Below, one piece after another: positions 38,746 through 49,813 of a stretch of DNA of 64,000 nucleotides. The stretch lies in NCBI GenBank assembly GCA_020744425.1, contig JAGMUV010000001.1, forward strand, positions 5,766,001 to 5,830,000. Direction: 5' to 3'. Source of the DNA: Dactylonectria macrodidyma. Taxonomy: Eukaryota > Ascomycota > Sordariomycetes > Hypocreales > Nectriaceae. Every line of letters starts with the position of its first letter. Position 1 is the first letter of the stretch. Below the pieces are notes generated by a model. That model was not told the DNA's origin. It worked only from the letters and a program-made list of their open reading frames with translations, and did no database searches. The translations under genes and the position numbers were made by a program.

Positions 38746-41400
38746 ATGGCGACGTCGCGATATCCGCCGGCCGACCTTCGCCGCCAAATTGGGTCTCCGA
38801 GGCCTAAAGGACGCGGTATGTGGATCAATCCGCATATACACATGCCGTCCGGCCATCATCGCCGTCGTGCTGACTTGAGCTCCAAGAAAACAAAGATACT
38901 CTATGCCGAAACGTCCTCATCTATGGCCACTGCCGATACGAAGATCAGGGTTGTGCGTTCAGCCACGACCAGAACAAAACAAATTCCACACAAGAAATGT
39001 AGGTCAAGGTTTTCTTTACCAGTTAATCCGGAGCCATGATATGCAGCCATTCTCCTGAGAAAAGACCTTGCCATCTACTCGGCCCCTCCACGAACGCGGG
39101 CCCAACCATCACAGTTCTAGCCCAATCAAGTCCCACACCCTACTACCTCTTAGCCTCCGCCTGCAACGGACCGTATTTGGCGACTTGGCTTGACCCTTGA
39201 AATCCCTTTGGAGTTTTGGCACCTGCGAGAGCGTCATGATGAGCTTGAGGGGCCGATTGGTGTCGCCTGATATGGTTGTGCATGGGCCAACCCTTTCCCC
39301 TCCAGAGGGGTATGCGATGCGCCACCTGTCACCGCGTTAACGTGGAAACGTCCGACAATCGCGCAAACTTCCAGCTAGCTTGGAGGCCGAATACTCCAAG
39401 GAAATTCCGAAGTCTTCCGCAAGGTCTAAAACCAGGACGTGCTGGGACACAATACTTGTTAAATGTGAAGCGGCATCGGAGTGGCGCATCCCTGCGAATA
39501 TGATCACACCCCAAAAATACCTGCCATGGCTAACAAGATTGGGACATCTAGATCGAAGAAGGCATTAAACGTCGAATCACCTTCATTTACCCCCGCAAAC
39601 CTCCAGGCCGGAGGGAAGAAACCAACCTTCTCTTCACAGGCCGCCAGTGCCCCAGCCTTCACTCCACGTGGCTTGAGCGGTATGTGTCGTCTGCAAGTGT
39701 GTTTATGTGTTCTTGACTGAGATGAATTAGCTACTGCAACCCCACCTATATCTCAAGATAATGATAATGGTGCCTTTAACCCCGCCGCCATCCGCGAATT
39801 CACCCCTACATTTGACATCAATGCCGCTGTACGACATCGCGCTCCTTACTTTTGACCGTCTCACTAACACATGTAGGCAACAACGAACGGCTCCGCCCAA
39901 GATGGCACTGTCTCCTTTGACCCTTTCTCCATGTCTTCCGTCAGCCAAGGCCTACCGACTCCCCAGTTCAATCCTTATGCAGACGACCATGGCGGGCTGG
40001 GTCCACATGGATCCAACTACTTCCAAGCCCAAGGTGCCTTTCCTACATCGCTCCAGCCTCTGCAACATCACCTCTATGCCCCAGTAGGACCCTATCGGGA
40101 GGATTTGATGCCTTATCATAGGATGACACACGACTTTTTCCTCCCCGAGAAAGCCCGGGAAGAGTACCAAAAGAAGGCAGACGCCGCACTACAGGTCATG
40201 CCCAATTCTCAGCTACCCCAGCTGGATAACTATCATTCCCTCGTCGCCTTGGACACGACCCATAGAAAGAACGCCAACGTCTTCGGGTACCCTAGTTGGG
40301 TATACAAGGCTACATCGACCAAGACGGGGAATATTTACTGCTTGCGAAGGCTTGAAGGATACCGTCTGACCAACGAACACGCGATCAGATTAGTCAAGGA
40401 ATGGCGTCGCATCGATAATGGGGGCGTGGTGACGATTCTGGATGCATTTACCACCCGGGCCTTTGGTGACAGCTCTCTCATTTTCGTTCAAGACTACCAC
40501 CCCCTCTCCAAGACGCTTGCCGAGCTTCATTTGTCACCAAACTCTGTTCATGGCAGCCGCTATCACCAAAAGACGCCCGTTGGAGAAGCGGTGTTGTGGG
40601 GGTACATTACGCAGATTGCCAGTGCACTCAAGGCTATCCATTCTCTTAATCTGGCAGCTCGGTGCATCGACGCAAGCAAAATCATCTTGACAGACAAGAA
40701 CCGGATTCGACTCAGCGCATGTTCGATTCTCGACGTCGTACAATTCGACTCTCGACGACCCATTCAAGAGCTACAGCAGGAAGATTTCGTGCAGTTTGGT
40801 CGACTCCTGCTTTGTTTGACGACCAGCACATTACCTATCCACCTATCCAACGTCCCGATAACAATCGAGCAGATGAGCCGGACTTGCTCGGCGGAACTAA
40901 GGGACACGATTATTTGGCTCCTCACACCACAACCACCGCCTAAGCAAAAGGGGATCAATGAGTTCATTCAAGGGATTGCTGGGCGCATCGTGACCACATT
41001 GGATCAAAGCCTACACGCGACTGACAAACTCAACGCTGATATGTATAGAGAGCTTGAGAATGGCAGGATCGCCAGGTTAATGATGAAACTGGGCGCCGTC
41101 AACGAACGACATGAATTTGATGGAGACCGAGCATGGTCAGAAAACGGGGAGAGATACATGCTTAAGCTATTCCGAGACTACGTCTTCCATCAAGTGGACA
41201 GCAACGGAAATCCGAGTCTGGACATGGGACACATGATACGATGCCTAAACAAACTGGATGCGGGCACGGACGAGAGAGTCTGCCTCACGAGTCGAGACGA
41301 ACAGACCAGCTTCCTAGTCAGCTATAAGGAGCTGAAAAAGCAGTTGGGCAACTCGTTTGGCGAGCTTGTTAAAGGCAACAAGTCTGGGAGGAGCTTTTAG
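38746..41400 (+). CDS. PAN3: PAN2-PAN3 deadenylation complex subunit PAN3
   Basis: Five exons: 38746-38815, 38887-38998, 39552-39679, 39731-39828 and 39877-41400; 643 residues, normal for fungal PAN3. PAN3 recruits the PAN2 nuclease to poly(A)-binding protein to trim mRNA tails in the cytoplasm. A CCCH zinc finger is visible (C30-x8-C39-x6-C46-x3-H50). A PAM2 motif follows at 66-75 (LNVESPSFTP), and a second PAM2-like segment at 119-129 (FNPAAIREFTP); these bind the MLLE domain of PABP. Then come the pseudokinase (YKATSTKTGNIYCLRRLEG to AARCIDASKIILTDKNRIRL) and the C-terminal coiled-coil/knob region (LMMKLGAVNERHEFDGDRAW, YMLKLFRDYVFHQVD). Introns are 71, 553, 51 and 48 bp; the second is unusually long and separates the zinc finger from the first PAM2 motif. 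Convergent with LSM7. Confidence 0.97.
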
Positions 41401-42092
41401 GAAATATGGCGAAGGAAACTGGCAGGTCGATGCCTACGAGCAAGCCTGGGGGGATGAGAGTCACACAAGGAGACACAAAATGAGGACACTGTAGATTCCT
41501 TGAAGACAGCATTGTCGACAACTTGGCTAGAGGACACGGATTTTGATTATCTGGGATCTGAGGGGGTCTTTCTGTCTGGCTGATGACGGCGCAACGGGCT
41601 CCTGAACGGGTGTCTTTGCGTGCTTGTTAGCGCATGGTGGTCCAGACAAGGCCAGGCGTTGGGCCAGCGTTGATGTTGGTCCTTTGGGATCTCGTAATGT
41701 GTCCGAGAGTTATCTTTAGGCGACAATTAGGAGAGATGCAAAGCGCGAAGCAGCGAGACGATAGTATTTTGGCTTTATGATATTTGCCTTGATTCAACAG
41801 ACGACATGACAGTGCTCTATGTGACGTTATGTGGCAGGCTACCTGCTTTCGAAATGTGTCATGCGTCGGTGAAGGAGTTCAGCTATGAGATGGAGGGGCC
41901 CGATAAGCCTGTATATCCGTATGTAGCTGAGGATTATGCGACAATAGATGAGGTCTTGACGCGAACACGGCTGGGCATAGCTCATACGCCAGGATCAGCC
42001 CGCCGCATATGTAGCATCCTGCAACGGCCGACACGTTGGTGAATTTCCCATGCTCCTCCTCGGATTTCTACGAAATCAAAACGGTGTCATCT
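41401..42092. other. Convergent 3' flank of PAN3 and LSM7
   Basis: About 690 bp between two convergent stop codons. No gene is supported; it should contain both 3' untranslated regions and polyadenylation signals, none of which I can place with confidence. Confidence 0.6.
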
Positions 42093-42664
42093 TCAATCGT
42101 CTTCGGCCTGGACGAAAGGGTTGGCGATTTCCTCGCTGCCGTCAACTGGGCTGATGAGAACAAGGAGAGTGCCTCGGACGACAACAAGGCCGAGGGAGCG
42201 GGTGGAATCGTTTCCTTCCTCGTCTGAGTGTGTCTGTTAGTTGGGATGTGTTCTTGACGTGCGCATATACCTCTTTAGAGGATGCGGAGGAAGGGCGCTG
42301 GGCTACTCACCTCGAACTACTTCGTGGACATCATCGAGGACGAGGTTCATGAGGGCGTCGTAGCCCTTCAAGGTGCCCTTGACTGTGAAGGCGAAGTGGT
42401 CAGCATCTGTAGCAACAAGGTACTCCCAGGGGCCATAACACTCTGCATACCTTCACGGCCGCCATTGAACTTGACGGTGACCTGCTTGTCCATGTACTTG
42501 GCTAGGTCCAGAATATTCTCCTTCTTAGGCCGCTCGCGCTCGGCAGACTGGTTGCCCCCGCCGGCACCTCCTCCGCCGCGACCGCCGCCCCTACCGCCGC
42601 GGAAGTTTCCTCCATGGCCGCCGCCTCCGCCGCGGCCGCCTCGGTGATTGGGTCTATCGGACAT
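42093..42664 (-). CDS. LSM7: U6 snRNA-associated Sm-like protein LSm7
   Basis: Three exons: 42664-42451, 42382-42311 and 42223-42093; 138 residues. LSm7 is a subunit of the nuclear Lsm2-8 ring, which binds the U6 snRNA 3' end, and of the cytoplasmic Lsm1-7 ring, which promotes decapping. The Sm fold is clear: Sm1 (ENILDLAKYMDKQVTVKFNG then REVKGTLKGYDALMNLVLDD) and Sm2 (SLGLVVVRGTLLVLISPVDG). The ending EIANPFVQAEDD is typical. The first 45 residues are an Arg/Gly-rich extension with RGG and GGR repeats. Introns are 68 and 87 bp; the second has an AACTAAC branch site. The ATG at 42664 is the first in frame. Confidence 0.96.
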
Positions 42665-44946
42665 GGCGCATTCGTGGTGCCGTGCAGTGCGAGGTGTTGC
42701 GGTTTTGGTGGTTGCAGTCGTCGCGAGTTGGGGGCAAGCAAGAGCTTGGATTTGAATGTTTGGTGGTGATGGCGGGTTTAGTGGGGTTTGGTGGAAAAGA
42801 GGGGGAGATTTGGGGTTAGTGGCGGGTGCATGTTGTGGCGGGGTTTTGGTGAAGAGTTGGTGAGAGTCTTGGATGCGCTGCGTGTGTATTTAGCGAGATG
42901 TCAGAGCAGGGAAGCGGACGAGATGGCCAATACTTTACCGCCAACCCATCATGATACTGAAAAATGAGGATAATATCAACATGACTCTAGGCGAATATTC
43001 TCCCAAAGCCTCTAGGTCATACCTGACAAATTAATCCATGGCAGGCAGCCGAAATAGGTCGCGCATTGATATAAGTTCTCTGTGTCGGGACTTGATGAGG
43101 CAGTGGAGAGGTAGGGTGGTATTTTGGCGGCAATCCTCGACCAAGCCCCTCCATTGGTACACCAACCACCAACCACCAAGCGCGTGCAGCGTCATTGTCA
43201 GCGTCAGCGTTAACAGCGGCCAACTTCCCTCTCACTGAACTGCAACATCAGAGATGTGCCGATTCCTACATCTTTTCCATGCAGTCCAAGCTTCCTGCAG
43301 AGCCAAGCTAAGCTTAATCAGTAGCATTGCTTCACGATGCATGCGCCCTCTCCCGACCCATCCCATCACCATCCTTCCATCCGGGCCGGATGCCGGCCGT
43401 ACAAGGAGATGCAAGCACTGCCTCCTCTGAGGTGACACAAGATGCGGTCTGGGTCGATGATACTCGGGAGACATGAAAGAATCTTTCAACGGCAGGATTC
43501 TTGTTTTGTTGACAAGTCTGACATGACAAGTTGTCAAGAATTATGTTGCTTCACATAAAGGTGAGTACGCATGGCCGCTTGCCGAACGAACAGATCCGCG
43601 CAAGCAGATGAAGCGCGGCTGAAGTCTTGGAGATGGACTAGCTCGACCCCTTCACACGCCAGTCTTCACTCGCCCACCGATGATGCACTGAAAGAATGCC
43701 GCTCGCCGCTCACGGAGGGATCTTCGAGGTGCGCCCGCTGCAAGCATTTTCGGTCTTGTGAGCTAGGGTTCCCACTTGCCGCTCGCCCTTCTTCGCCTTC
43801 TCGCCAATCCCCGGTCCGCCTTGACATTTCCTGCTGCAAAGAAGCCTCGTCGTCGAGGCTGGTCTGCATCTGCTGGCCTGGATGGAGCTTTCTAGCTTGT
43901 AACCCCGTGCATAGGCTCCCTCCTACCTGTATGTCATCTGTACTTTTGAGTAAATTAGCTCTGCCGTCAATCCGATTGAGCAACAAACCACGTCGGTCCG
44001 TTCGTACTCTGTCGGCTGGTACGAAAGGGACAAAGGTACCTTACCTCTCTCGACCTTTCGTCCGCTTGCTGGACTCCATCTCCTTGGCTTGCTTTACCTT
44101 GCTCTTCCTGGCTTGCCTCGTGTCCGCCATCGCGCCTCGCCTCTTTTCCCTGAATTCCCATCTGCACCCCCACATCGGCCCGGCACTTTCTTTGCTCTGA
44201 GCTTCTTTTTTCCCGCGCGAACCATCGCCCATTTATTACTTGCTTTATTTTACCCTGTTCCCTTTCATCCTTTTGGACTTGGACCTGATTTCTCACAACG
44301 TCGTCTTACACTTGCGGTCACAGCAACGTTTGGGCGCAGGCCAATGTTCAATTTATTCCCGAGATCCAACTAGGTTGCGACTGTTTCGTTGTGAGAGGAC
44401 CTCGACCGGTCTTGCATCATCCTCGTCTTTCAGGCGCACATCTCCAGACTCAGACAAACAGACTCTCCATCTTCGCCATGCATCTCCAATAGCCCTCACT
44501 GTGGCCCTTTCCCGCCTCTTGCTCCCCCCCTCCCTCCCTTCTCCTGTCCGCTCTCTCCTCTCCTCCGCCCTCCTCTCCTCTCCTCATCATCGCCGTCTCA
44601 AAACCCCGAGTCCTCTCATCCACCTCTGCCTATCCTTTCCTGATCTCTCCACTTCCCTCTCACAGAGTATCGCCACATCAGCTCGCTCTTATACCCACAA
44701 TCCGGCAAATCTCTCACACAAATCTAGCCCTCTTCCCGCCTTGTTTTTGTTTTATTAGTCGCAACATCCACACCCTCTCATATCCGCACAACCTTAGACC
44801 TCTGCCAAGAAAGTTTGCCGGGACATCCTCACCCTTGGGGCGTTTGCCCAGCTCACAAGGCCCCGCATCCTTGACCACTGTGATTGAGGTGACCTCGCCC
44901 TCACCACCACGCACACGCACACGAGATCCTTCCGGCCAGGCCAAAC
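42665..44946. promoter_or_regulatory. Divergent intergenic region, LSM7 / Zn2Cys6 protein
   Basis: About 2.3 kb between divergently transcribed genes. The last 400 bp (44510-44900) is strongly CT-rich on the plus strand, as in promoters or leaders of highly expressed fungal genes. An ATG-initiated 209-codon frame at 43571-44200 has no domain or conserved look and is not called. Confidence 0.5.
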
Positions 44947-46955
44947 ATGGCCCATGTCGCGGACTCGGAGCCTCAAAAACGAAAGCGTGACGTCGACGAC
45001 GCCGGTGGCCAGCAAGGCCGTTCTCCGCACCCTCTCCAGCCAGGTAAGTTTCGTGCGACATCGCTTCGCAGCCATTCCATGTCCTGTGCCACGCCCCCAG
45101 ACACGCTCCATCCGTAGTATGAGGCGGCATTCGTCTACTTGATCGTCTATCTGTGTGCCTACCTGCGCACTGTCTCTGCATCCATCCATGACCCGCATCA
45201 CGCATCTGCACGTGAGGAGTTCATGTGTTGGCCATGCGTCGCTACCACCATCTGCAAGCTCACCTTGCTGCGTGGATCCTCCAGGGCGCCCATTCATCGT
45301 GCTTCATTCGACTTGTTGTCTTGGCGAGTTGGCAGAGCTCGTAGTCCAGGAGGATGTGCTAACTGGAAATCAAGGCGTACCTGGCTATATCCACTATCTA
45401 CCGAGGTCGAATTCATCGCACTTGAGCCTTATCCAAGGTGAAGGCGATACTTTTGCTGATATCATTGGTCTCCTCGGCGAGTACGAAAGTAGGCACCCGA
45501 CGGCTCTCACGTTTCTTCACTTTCAAAAGCTAATCAATTTTAGGCGTCTTGGACCGACATGAGAGCCTCGCTGCAAGCCTCGGGGCCAAGTTGACAGGCC
45601 CGCGCCTGCTCAGGGGCATTGAGAAGTTCTTTGATGGACCCATCAAGACCACCTCTCTCCAGCCCTTTTCCAACACCATTAGCTGGCTCGATGTTGTCAG
45701 CTACGCCCGATCCAACCCCAAAGAGTTCTCCCTGACCCATAAGCCTGACGGTTCACGCTGGTGTCAGTTCCACCTTAACGGGGTACAGGTTGAGATCATG
45801 GAGGATGATTGGCGCCTGGTCTGGTCTGGCGCCTTGGACCGGTTCCCGCTGGACCAACCCCTCGAGGAGGATGAGGCGGCAGAGCTCGCGACGTTGGATA
45901 TCCTCGAGCAGAGAACATCAATTCTTTACAAAAAGGCGGATGAAGTGGCCGCAAGAGCTCGCATTCTCAATCATCGGCTCGGTCACCGAAAGCAGGACAT
46001 CCATCGATATCGTAACGCCCAAGAAGGATCCTCGTCGAGATTCCATGCCGTAAACTCCAGCCAACGAAGCTCCAAATTTAACCAGGCTTACGATCTCCAC
46101 GCTGATCTCCTTCAACAATTTGTCGCTGCGACAGCTTCCCCGCCACCATCTCGGGCGACCTCTAACTCTGGGATGCCGGTAGCGAGCGTTGCTCCACGCT
46201 CGCCATCCCACAACGCATCTCACGCCCCCCCCGCTTATGCTCATACCGGCTCAAGCAGTCGATACGGAGCGGGAGGCACTACAGAAACTGCAGGCCAACC
46301 CGTTGTAGATAGTCGAGCAGACGCCTTTCGGTCGATCATCACGCAAAGAACGGACCAATTAGGCAAGGGAGAGGTAATTAATCCACCATGCGACCGATGT
46401 CGACGACTCAAAGTGCAATGCGTGAAGCATTTAACAGCGTGTGTGGGGTGCACCAAGAAGCATGCCAAGTGCAGCTGGAAGACGGTTACCGAGGAAGAGA
46501 TGGGAAGAGTCAGGCAGGAAATGACAATGAAAAGTGGTGAATGCGCGGATGTGGAGGAAGACGGTGGATCAGATGTCTCTGAGACGAGAGAAGTCAGAGC
46601 CGGCCGGTTCGGGAACGGCCAAGAAACGGGCCAGATGTCAAGCGAAACGACGCCAGGCACAGCCGGATCGACGACAAAGGATGGTGGTTCTCAACCGCCG
46701 AGTCGAGAAGGGGGTCGCCTTGCAACATTGGAGCCGCCAACTTCAATACCGATGAACAGGTTCGACTTGAGTGCAGAGAGGCATCGCTTAAGCCTAGGGG
46801 TTGCATCTCTAGGTGGAGCAGACGCTGTTAACCGGTCGTCTGATTTCCCTCAACCAAGCCACGGCCCACCTATGATGATGGCGATGGCGAGTACAGCAAA
46901 AGTGGCGAATGCGTCGTTAAGTAGTGATGGCTCATTGAATGCATCACCTAGCTAA
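44947..46955 (+). CDS. Zn2Cys6 domain protein with conserved N-terminal region
   Basis: Three exons: 44947-45043, 45375-45488 and 45544-46955; introns of 331 and 55 bp; 540 residues. The N-terminus begins with a basic KRKR patch that may be a nuclear localisation signal. The spliced segment LIQGEGDTFADIIGLLGEYE, then SVLDRHESLAASLGAKL and GPRLLRGIEKFFDGPI, looks like a folded conserved domain. A predicted coiled coil follows (ATLDILEQRTSILYKKADEV and following). The zinc cluster is far from the N-terminus, at C353-x2-C356-x6-C363-x6-C370-x2-C373-x6-C380, with a basic RRLKVQ loop. The C-terminal 150 residues are disordered. It is probably a nuclear regulator, but the mid-protein position of the cluster and the absence of a fungal transcription factor domain leave its role open. 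Junction phases fit only with the acceptors used here. Confidence 0.82.
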
Positions 46956-47762
46956 GCCGTGTGTCTGGGATGCTGTTTGGGGAGAAAGCACAGACATTTA
47001 TTAGCTATCTAGGTATCTACTTAGGTAGTCTGCCACGACACTTGGTCGGCTGGTCGCCTGTGCCGGTTAGTTAGCATCGCCACTTTCGCTCACTTTTAAC
47101 TCACTCTATGTTCAGAGATGCTTAGGATTTAATCACTTTGATCGCCCCCTTCTAACGGGATACAAGCTAGCTGTCCATTCAATTCAAGCATCGCCTTGCT
47201 CGTCCCGACTCCTGCGACCCTACGCGAGCTGCACCATGAACGAGGATCTGGCGACCATTTCCCAAATGCCAGCGTACCTGTTGCTATTTCTAATTAACAG
47301 CCAAGTGCGAAGGTCGGTCTACTCCTATTGCCTTCCGCTTCTAGAGTTGAGCGTAGTTAGAGTCCAGCGACAGCCCGCGCTTAAATATTGGCAAGAGCTA
47401 GCAGTCTGACATCATGTTTAATTAAATCTTGCCGTTTATGATCGTAAAACAGAGTGTGCTTTCCTTCTAAGCCTAGAAACTTCCTTACTTCCGGCTATCT
47501 TGCTCATCTATGAAGTTCTCCTCTTTCTATATGTTCTCAAATATTATGGTGTTCTTTCCCATCGTCCAAGATGTACTTGCTATTGTCAAGCATTTAACTT
47601 CCTTACTTCCTAACATTCTTGCTCTTCGTCTCTCCTCCCCTTTCTATCTCTTCTCCTATAAATCTCCCCTCTCATCCTCTCGTCGTCCTTCTTCTGGTTT
47701 CTCCTCCTGTCATCTCTCGTTATCTCACATCTTCTCTCAACCATCACCACTTTCTCTACTCC
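46956..47762. other. Intergenic region 3' of the Zn2Cys6 protein
   Basis: About 800 bp with no supported gene. It includes a TAGGTATCTACTTAGGTAG-type segment near 47010-47028. It becomes CT-rich toward the minisatellite. Confidence 0.5.
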
Positions 47763-48065
47763 CATCGTCCTCTGCTTTCCATCGTCCTCTGCTTTCCATC
47801 GTCCTCTGCTTTCCATCGTCCTCTGCTTTCCATCGTCCTCTGCTTTCCATCGTCCTCTGCTTTCCATCGTCCTCTGCTTTCCATCGTCCTCTGCTTTCCA
47901 TCGTCCTCTGCTTTCCATCGTCCTCTGCTTTCCATCGTCCTCTGCTTTCCATCGTCCTCTGCTTTCCATCGTCCTCTGCTTTCCATCGTCCTCTGCTTTC
48001 CATCGTCCTCTGCTTTCCATCGTCCTCTGCTTTCCATCGTCCTCTGCTTTCCATCGTCCTCTGCT
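47763..48065 (+). repeat. 17-bp minisatellite, 17.8 copies
   Basis: Seventeen full head-to-tail copies of CATCGTCCTCTGCTTTC, plus 14 bp of an eighteenth, without a visible mismatch. Because 17 is not a multiple of 3 and the unit has no stop in any phase, every reading frame on each strand reads the same 17-residue periodic peptide (plus strand SSAFHRPLLSIVLCFP-like; minus strand KAEDDGKQRTMESRGRW-like). This explains the long open frames here, which are not evidence of a gene. A degenerate TTTCCATCAGCCTTTG-like tail continues from about 48105 to 48180. Confidence 0.97.
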
Positions 48066-48104
48066 CCCACTTCACCGCAGCCTTCGATTCCAGTGAATCT
48101 CATT

Positions 48105-48183
48105 TCCATCAGCGCTCGTTTCCTCCAGCCTTCGTTTCTATCAACCTTTGTTTCCATCAGCCTTTGTTTCCATTAGCCTTCGA
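48105..48183 (+). repeat. Degenerate short repeats next to the minisatellite
   Basis: Four or five imperfect copies of a 15-17 bp TTTCCATCAGCCTTCG-like unit follow the perfect array after a 40-bp spacer. They look like an older or independently expanded relative of the same sequence. Confidence 0.6.
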
Positions 48184-48540
48184 GAACACTGCTCGCAGAG
48201 GCAGGGAACGCCATGTCCCAAAAGGGGATGCTTTACTGATTAAGGTCTTCGACATGGTACGCACAGCTCCCTCCCTTGATGCCATGCTTAACTCCATCTT
48301 GCCCATGCCGAAGATCTAACTTTGCCTCAGTCCACACGGTCATGCTAACAGCTGGGCCGCAAGATGCTAGCAAATTTCGCAGCACAAGCACATGACGCGG
48401 TCTGTCATCACAGGCATTGATAATAAGGTGGGTGTTGATGATAAGATGCACCTTCTGATTTGGGTTCGGAGCCCATGATGAGACGCACAAATCACCTGTG
48501 GTAACGCAGATTGCACCCACTCAGCCTCGGCTGACAAACC

Positions 48541-48695
48541 CACAACTCTCTCTAGGAATTCCGGCAACCTCAGTTCAGACCCTCAAGGTCACCCAAGCAT
48601 CCAGGTGAGTTTTCTCCTTGAGTCTCGTATTCATCATCGGTCACTAATGGTTCATAGTAGCACCCGCCAATCCACAAAACAATGCTCGACGTTGG
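48541..48695 (+). repeat. Copy A of a diverged tandem duplication
   Basis: About 155 bp that aligns along its length with 48909-49065, sharing blocks such as GCAACCTCAG, CTCAAGGT, CTCGTATTCATC, CGGTCACTAATG and CAATGCTC. Inside is a GTGAGT...CACTAAT...TAG arrangement resembling a short fungal intron. The direct spacing to copy B is about 368 bp. Sequence about 200 bp upstream of each copy also looks related (GTCCACA...GTCATGC at 48333 and 48737). Confidence 0.8.
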
Positions 48696-48908
48696 AACTC
48701 TGCACATCACTTGACTGTATTCAAGAGCTTTCGGTCCACAGAGTCATGCCAGAAGATTAGATGTCAAGCAAGGCCAAACACATAAAGGTGAGAGATGAAG
48801 TCGAGATCCAGTCGCCGAGCCCAAATAAATTCTGAATATGTTCGAAGCAGATGACGAGACGGCATGGTAACTCACCTGCATTCATTCAGCGTCCTTGACG
48901 GATCAAAC

Positions 48909-49065
48909 CACAATCCTCTCTGAGAGTCTCAGCAACCTCAGTCCGGATTCTCAAGGTAATCCAAACCATCGACGTGAGTCTGCTCCTTGGGTTTCGTATT
49001 CATCGTCGGTCACTAATGTTCTTGTCGCAGCCTCCACTTCAGAAAGCAATGCTCAACGCTCGAGA
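48909..49065 (+). repeat. Copy B of a diverged tandem duplication
   Basis: The partner of 48541-48695. It keeps a well-formed intron-like segment: donor GTGAGT, branch-like CACTAAT and acceptor GCAG. This suggests that the ancestral unit was part of a spliced transcript, though no recognisable protein results from joining the flanks (SNLSPDSQGNPNH-like). It may be a relic of an internally repeated gene. Confidence 0.8.
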
Positions 49066-49805
49066 GATTACAAAATGATGGACCGCACTCTAGAGCTCTC
49101 ACCGGCTTCTCGACATACCAAGCTACCCAAGACCGCACCGAGCTGTCCATGACGATAATAAGCTGTCCAGAAGCGCACTACCCGGAACTGTGCCTGATCT
49201 GCAGCGGATCGGATGGCAGCAGTTGATCCGGAGGTTGTTGATTTTTTCCTCCGTGATGAGGCCGGCCGTGTTGAAAAAGGTGATCAGATGGCTAGGTATC
49301 TTAATAGGTGGGGTTATGAATTGGTTTGGGCTTGGTTGGTTGGATTGGATTGTTGCTGCTGCTGCTGTTGTGTTGCGATTCTGATGAAAGAACAGAGAGC
49401 GACTGAAGGGTGGGCATCGTGGCCTTTAAATAGCGGTAGGCTGAATGGCTCATCGAGTCATCCGACAATACGATTTTTTTTAAGCTTTGGTGGAAGACCT
49501 TGATAAACTTGCTAGTCCATTGCAGCCGGTCTAACGAACCTTGTTGAATCGTTGCTGGGTATGCCGCCAAATCAGCCAGAAATCGGTTGTACGTCATGAA
49601 CTTACGGATTGGGTGGTCTGGCAGCTGTAGCTCCGGCGCAGGAGTCATTCAATAGGCCCTGACCTTAGATTCTATGTGTATGCCCATGTAAATCAAGGCT
49701 GCAATGAACATGTAGACTTCCGCGACCGTGAGAGGGTTCCAATCGTGCAGCCAGGCATCGTCTTTCCACTCAAATCCGTTCTGGAGGAATCCCACCCAAT
49801 CGTTG

Positions 49806-49813
49806 GTCCAGCG
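49806..49813 (+). repeat. Left 8-bp target site duplication of the hAT element
   Basis: GTCCAGCG, immediately outside the left inverted repeat. It matches the right copy GTCCAACG at 7 of 8 positions; the one difference is a transition. Eight base pairs is the standard hAT target duplication. Confidence 0.85.

Noticed and set aside
43571..44200. A 209-codon ATG frame with a hydrophobic segment upstream of the second Zn2Cys6 protein
   Set aside because: Composition is Ser/Arg/Pro-rich and non-conserved in look; it lies in a CT-rich promoter-like region.
47610..48157. Three overlapping minus-strand frames encoding Lys/Asp/Arg-rich repeats
   Set aside because: They are the complementary reading of the same minisatellite in its three phases.
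47510..48319. A 269-codon ATG frame through the minisatellite, with a hydrophobic start
   Set aside because: Most of its length is the 17-bp repeat, which is open in all frames; the non-repeat ends show no domain and no splice support.
49190..49384. A plus-strand frame next to the transposon relic
   Set aside because: It is antisense to the decayed piggyBac-like region and its flank, with low-complexity GCT repeats and no family match.
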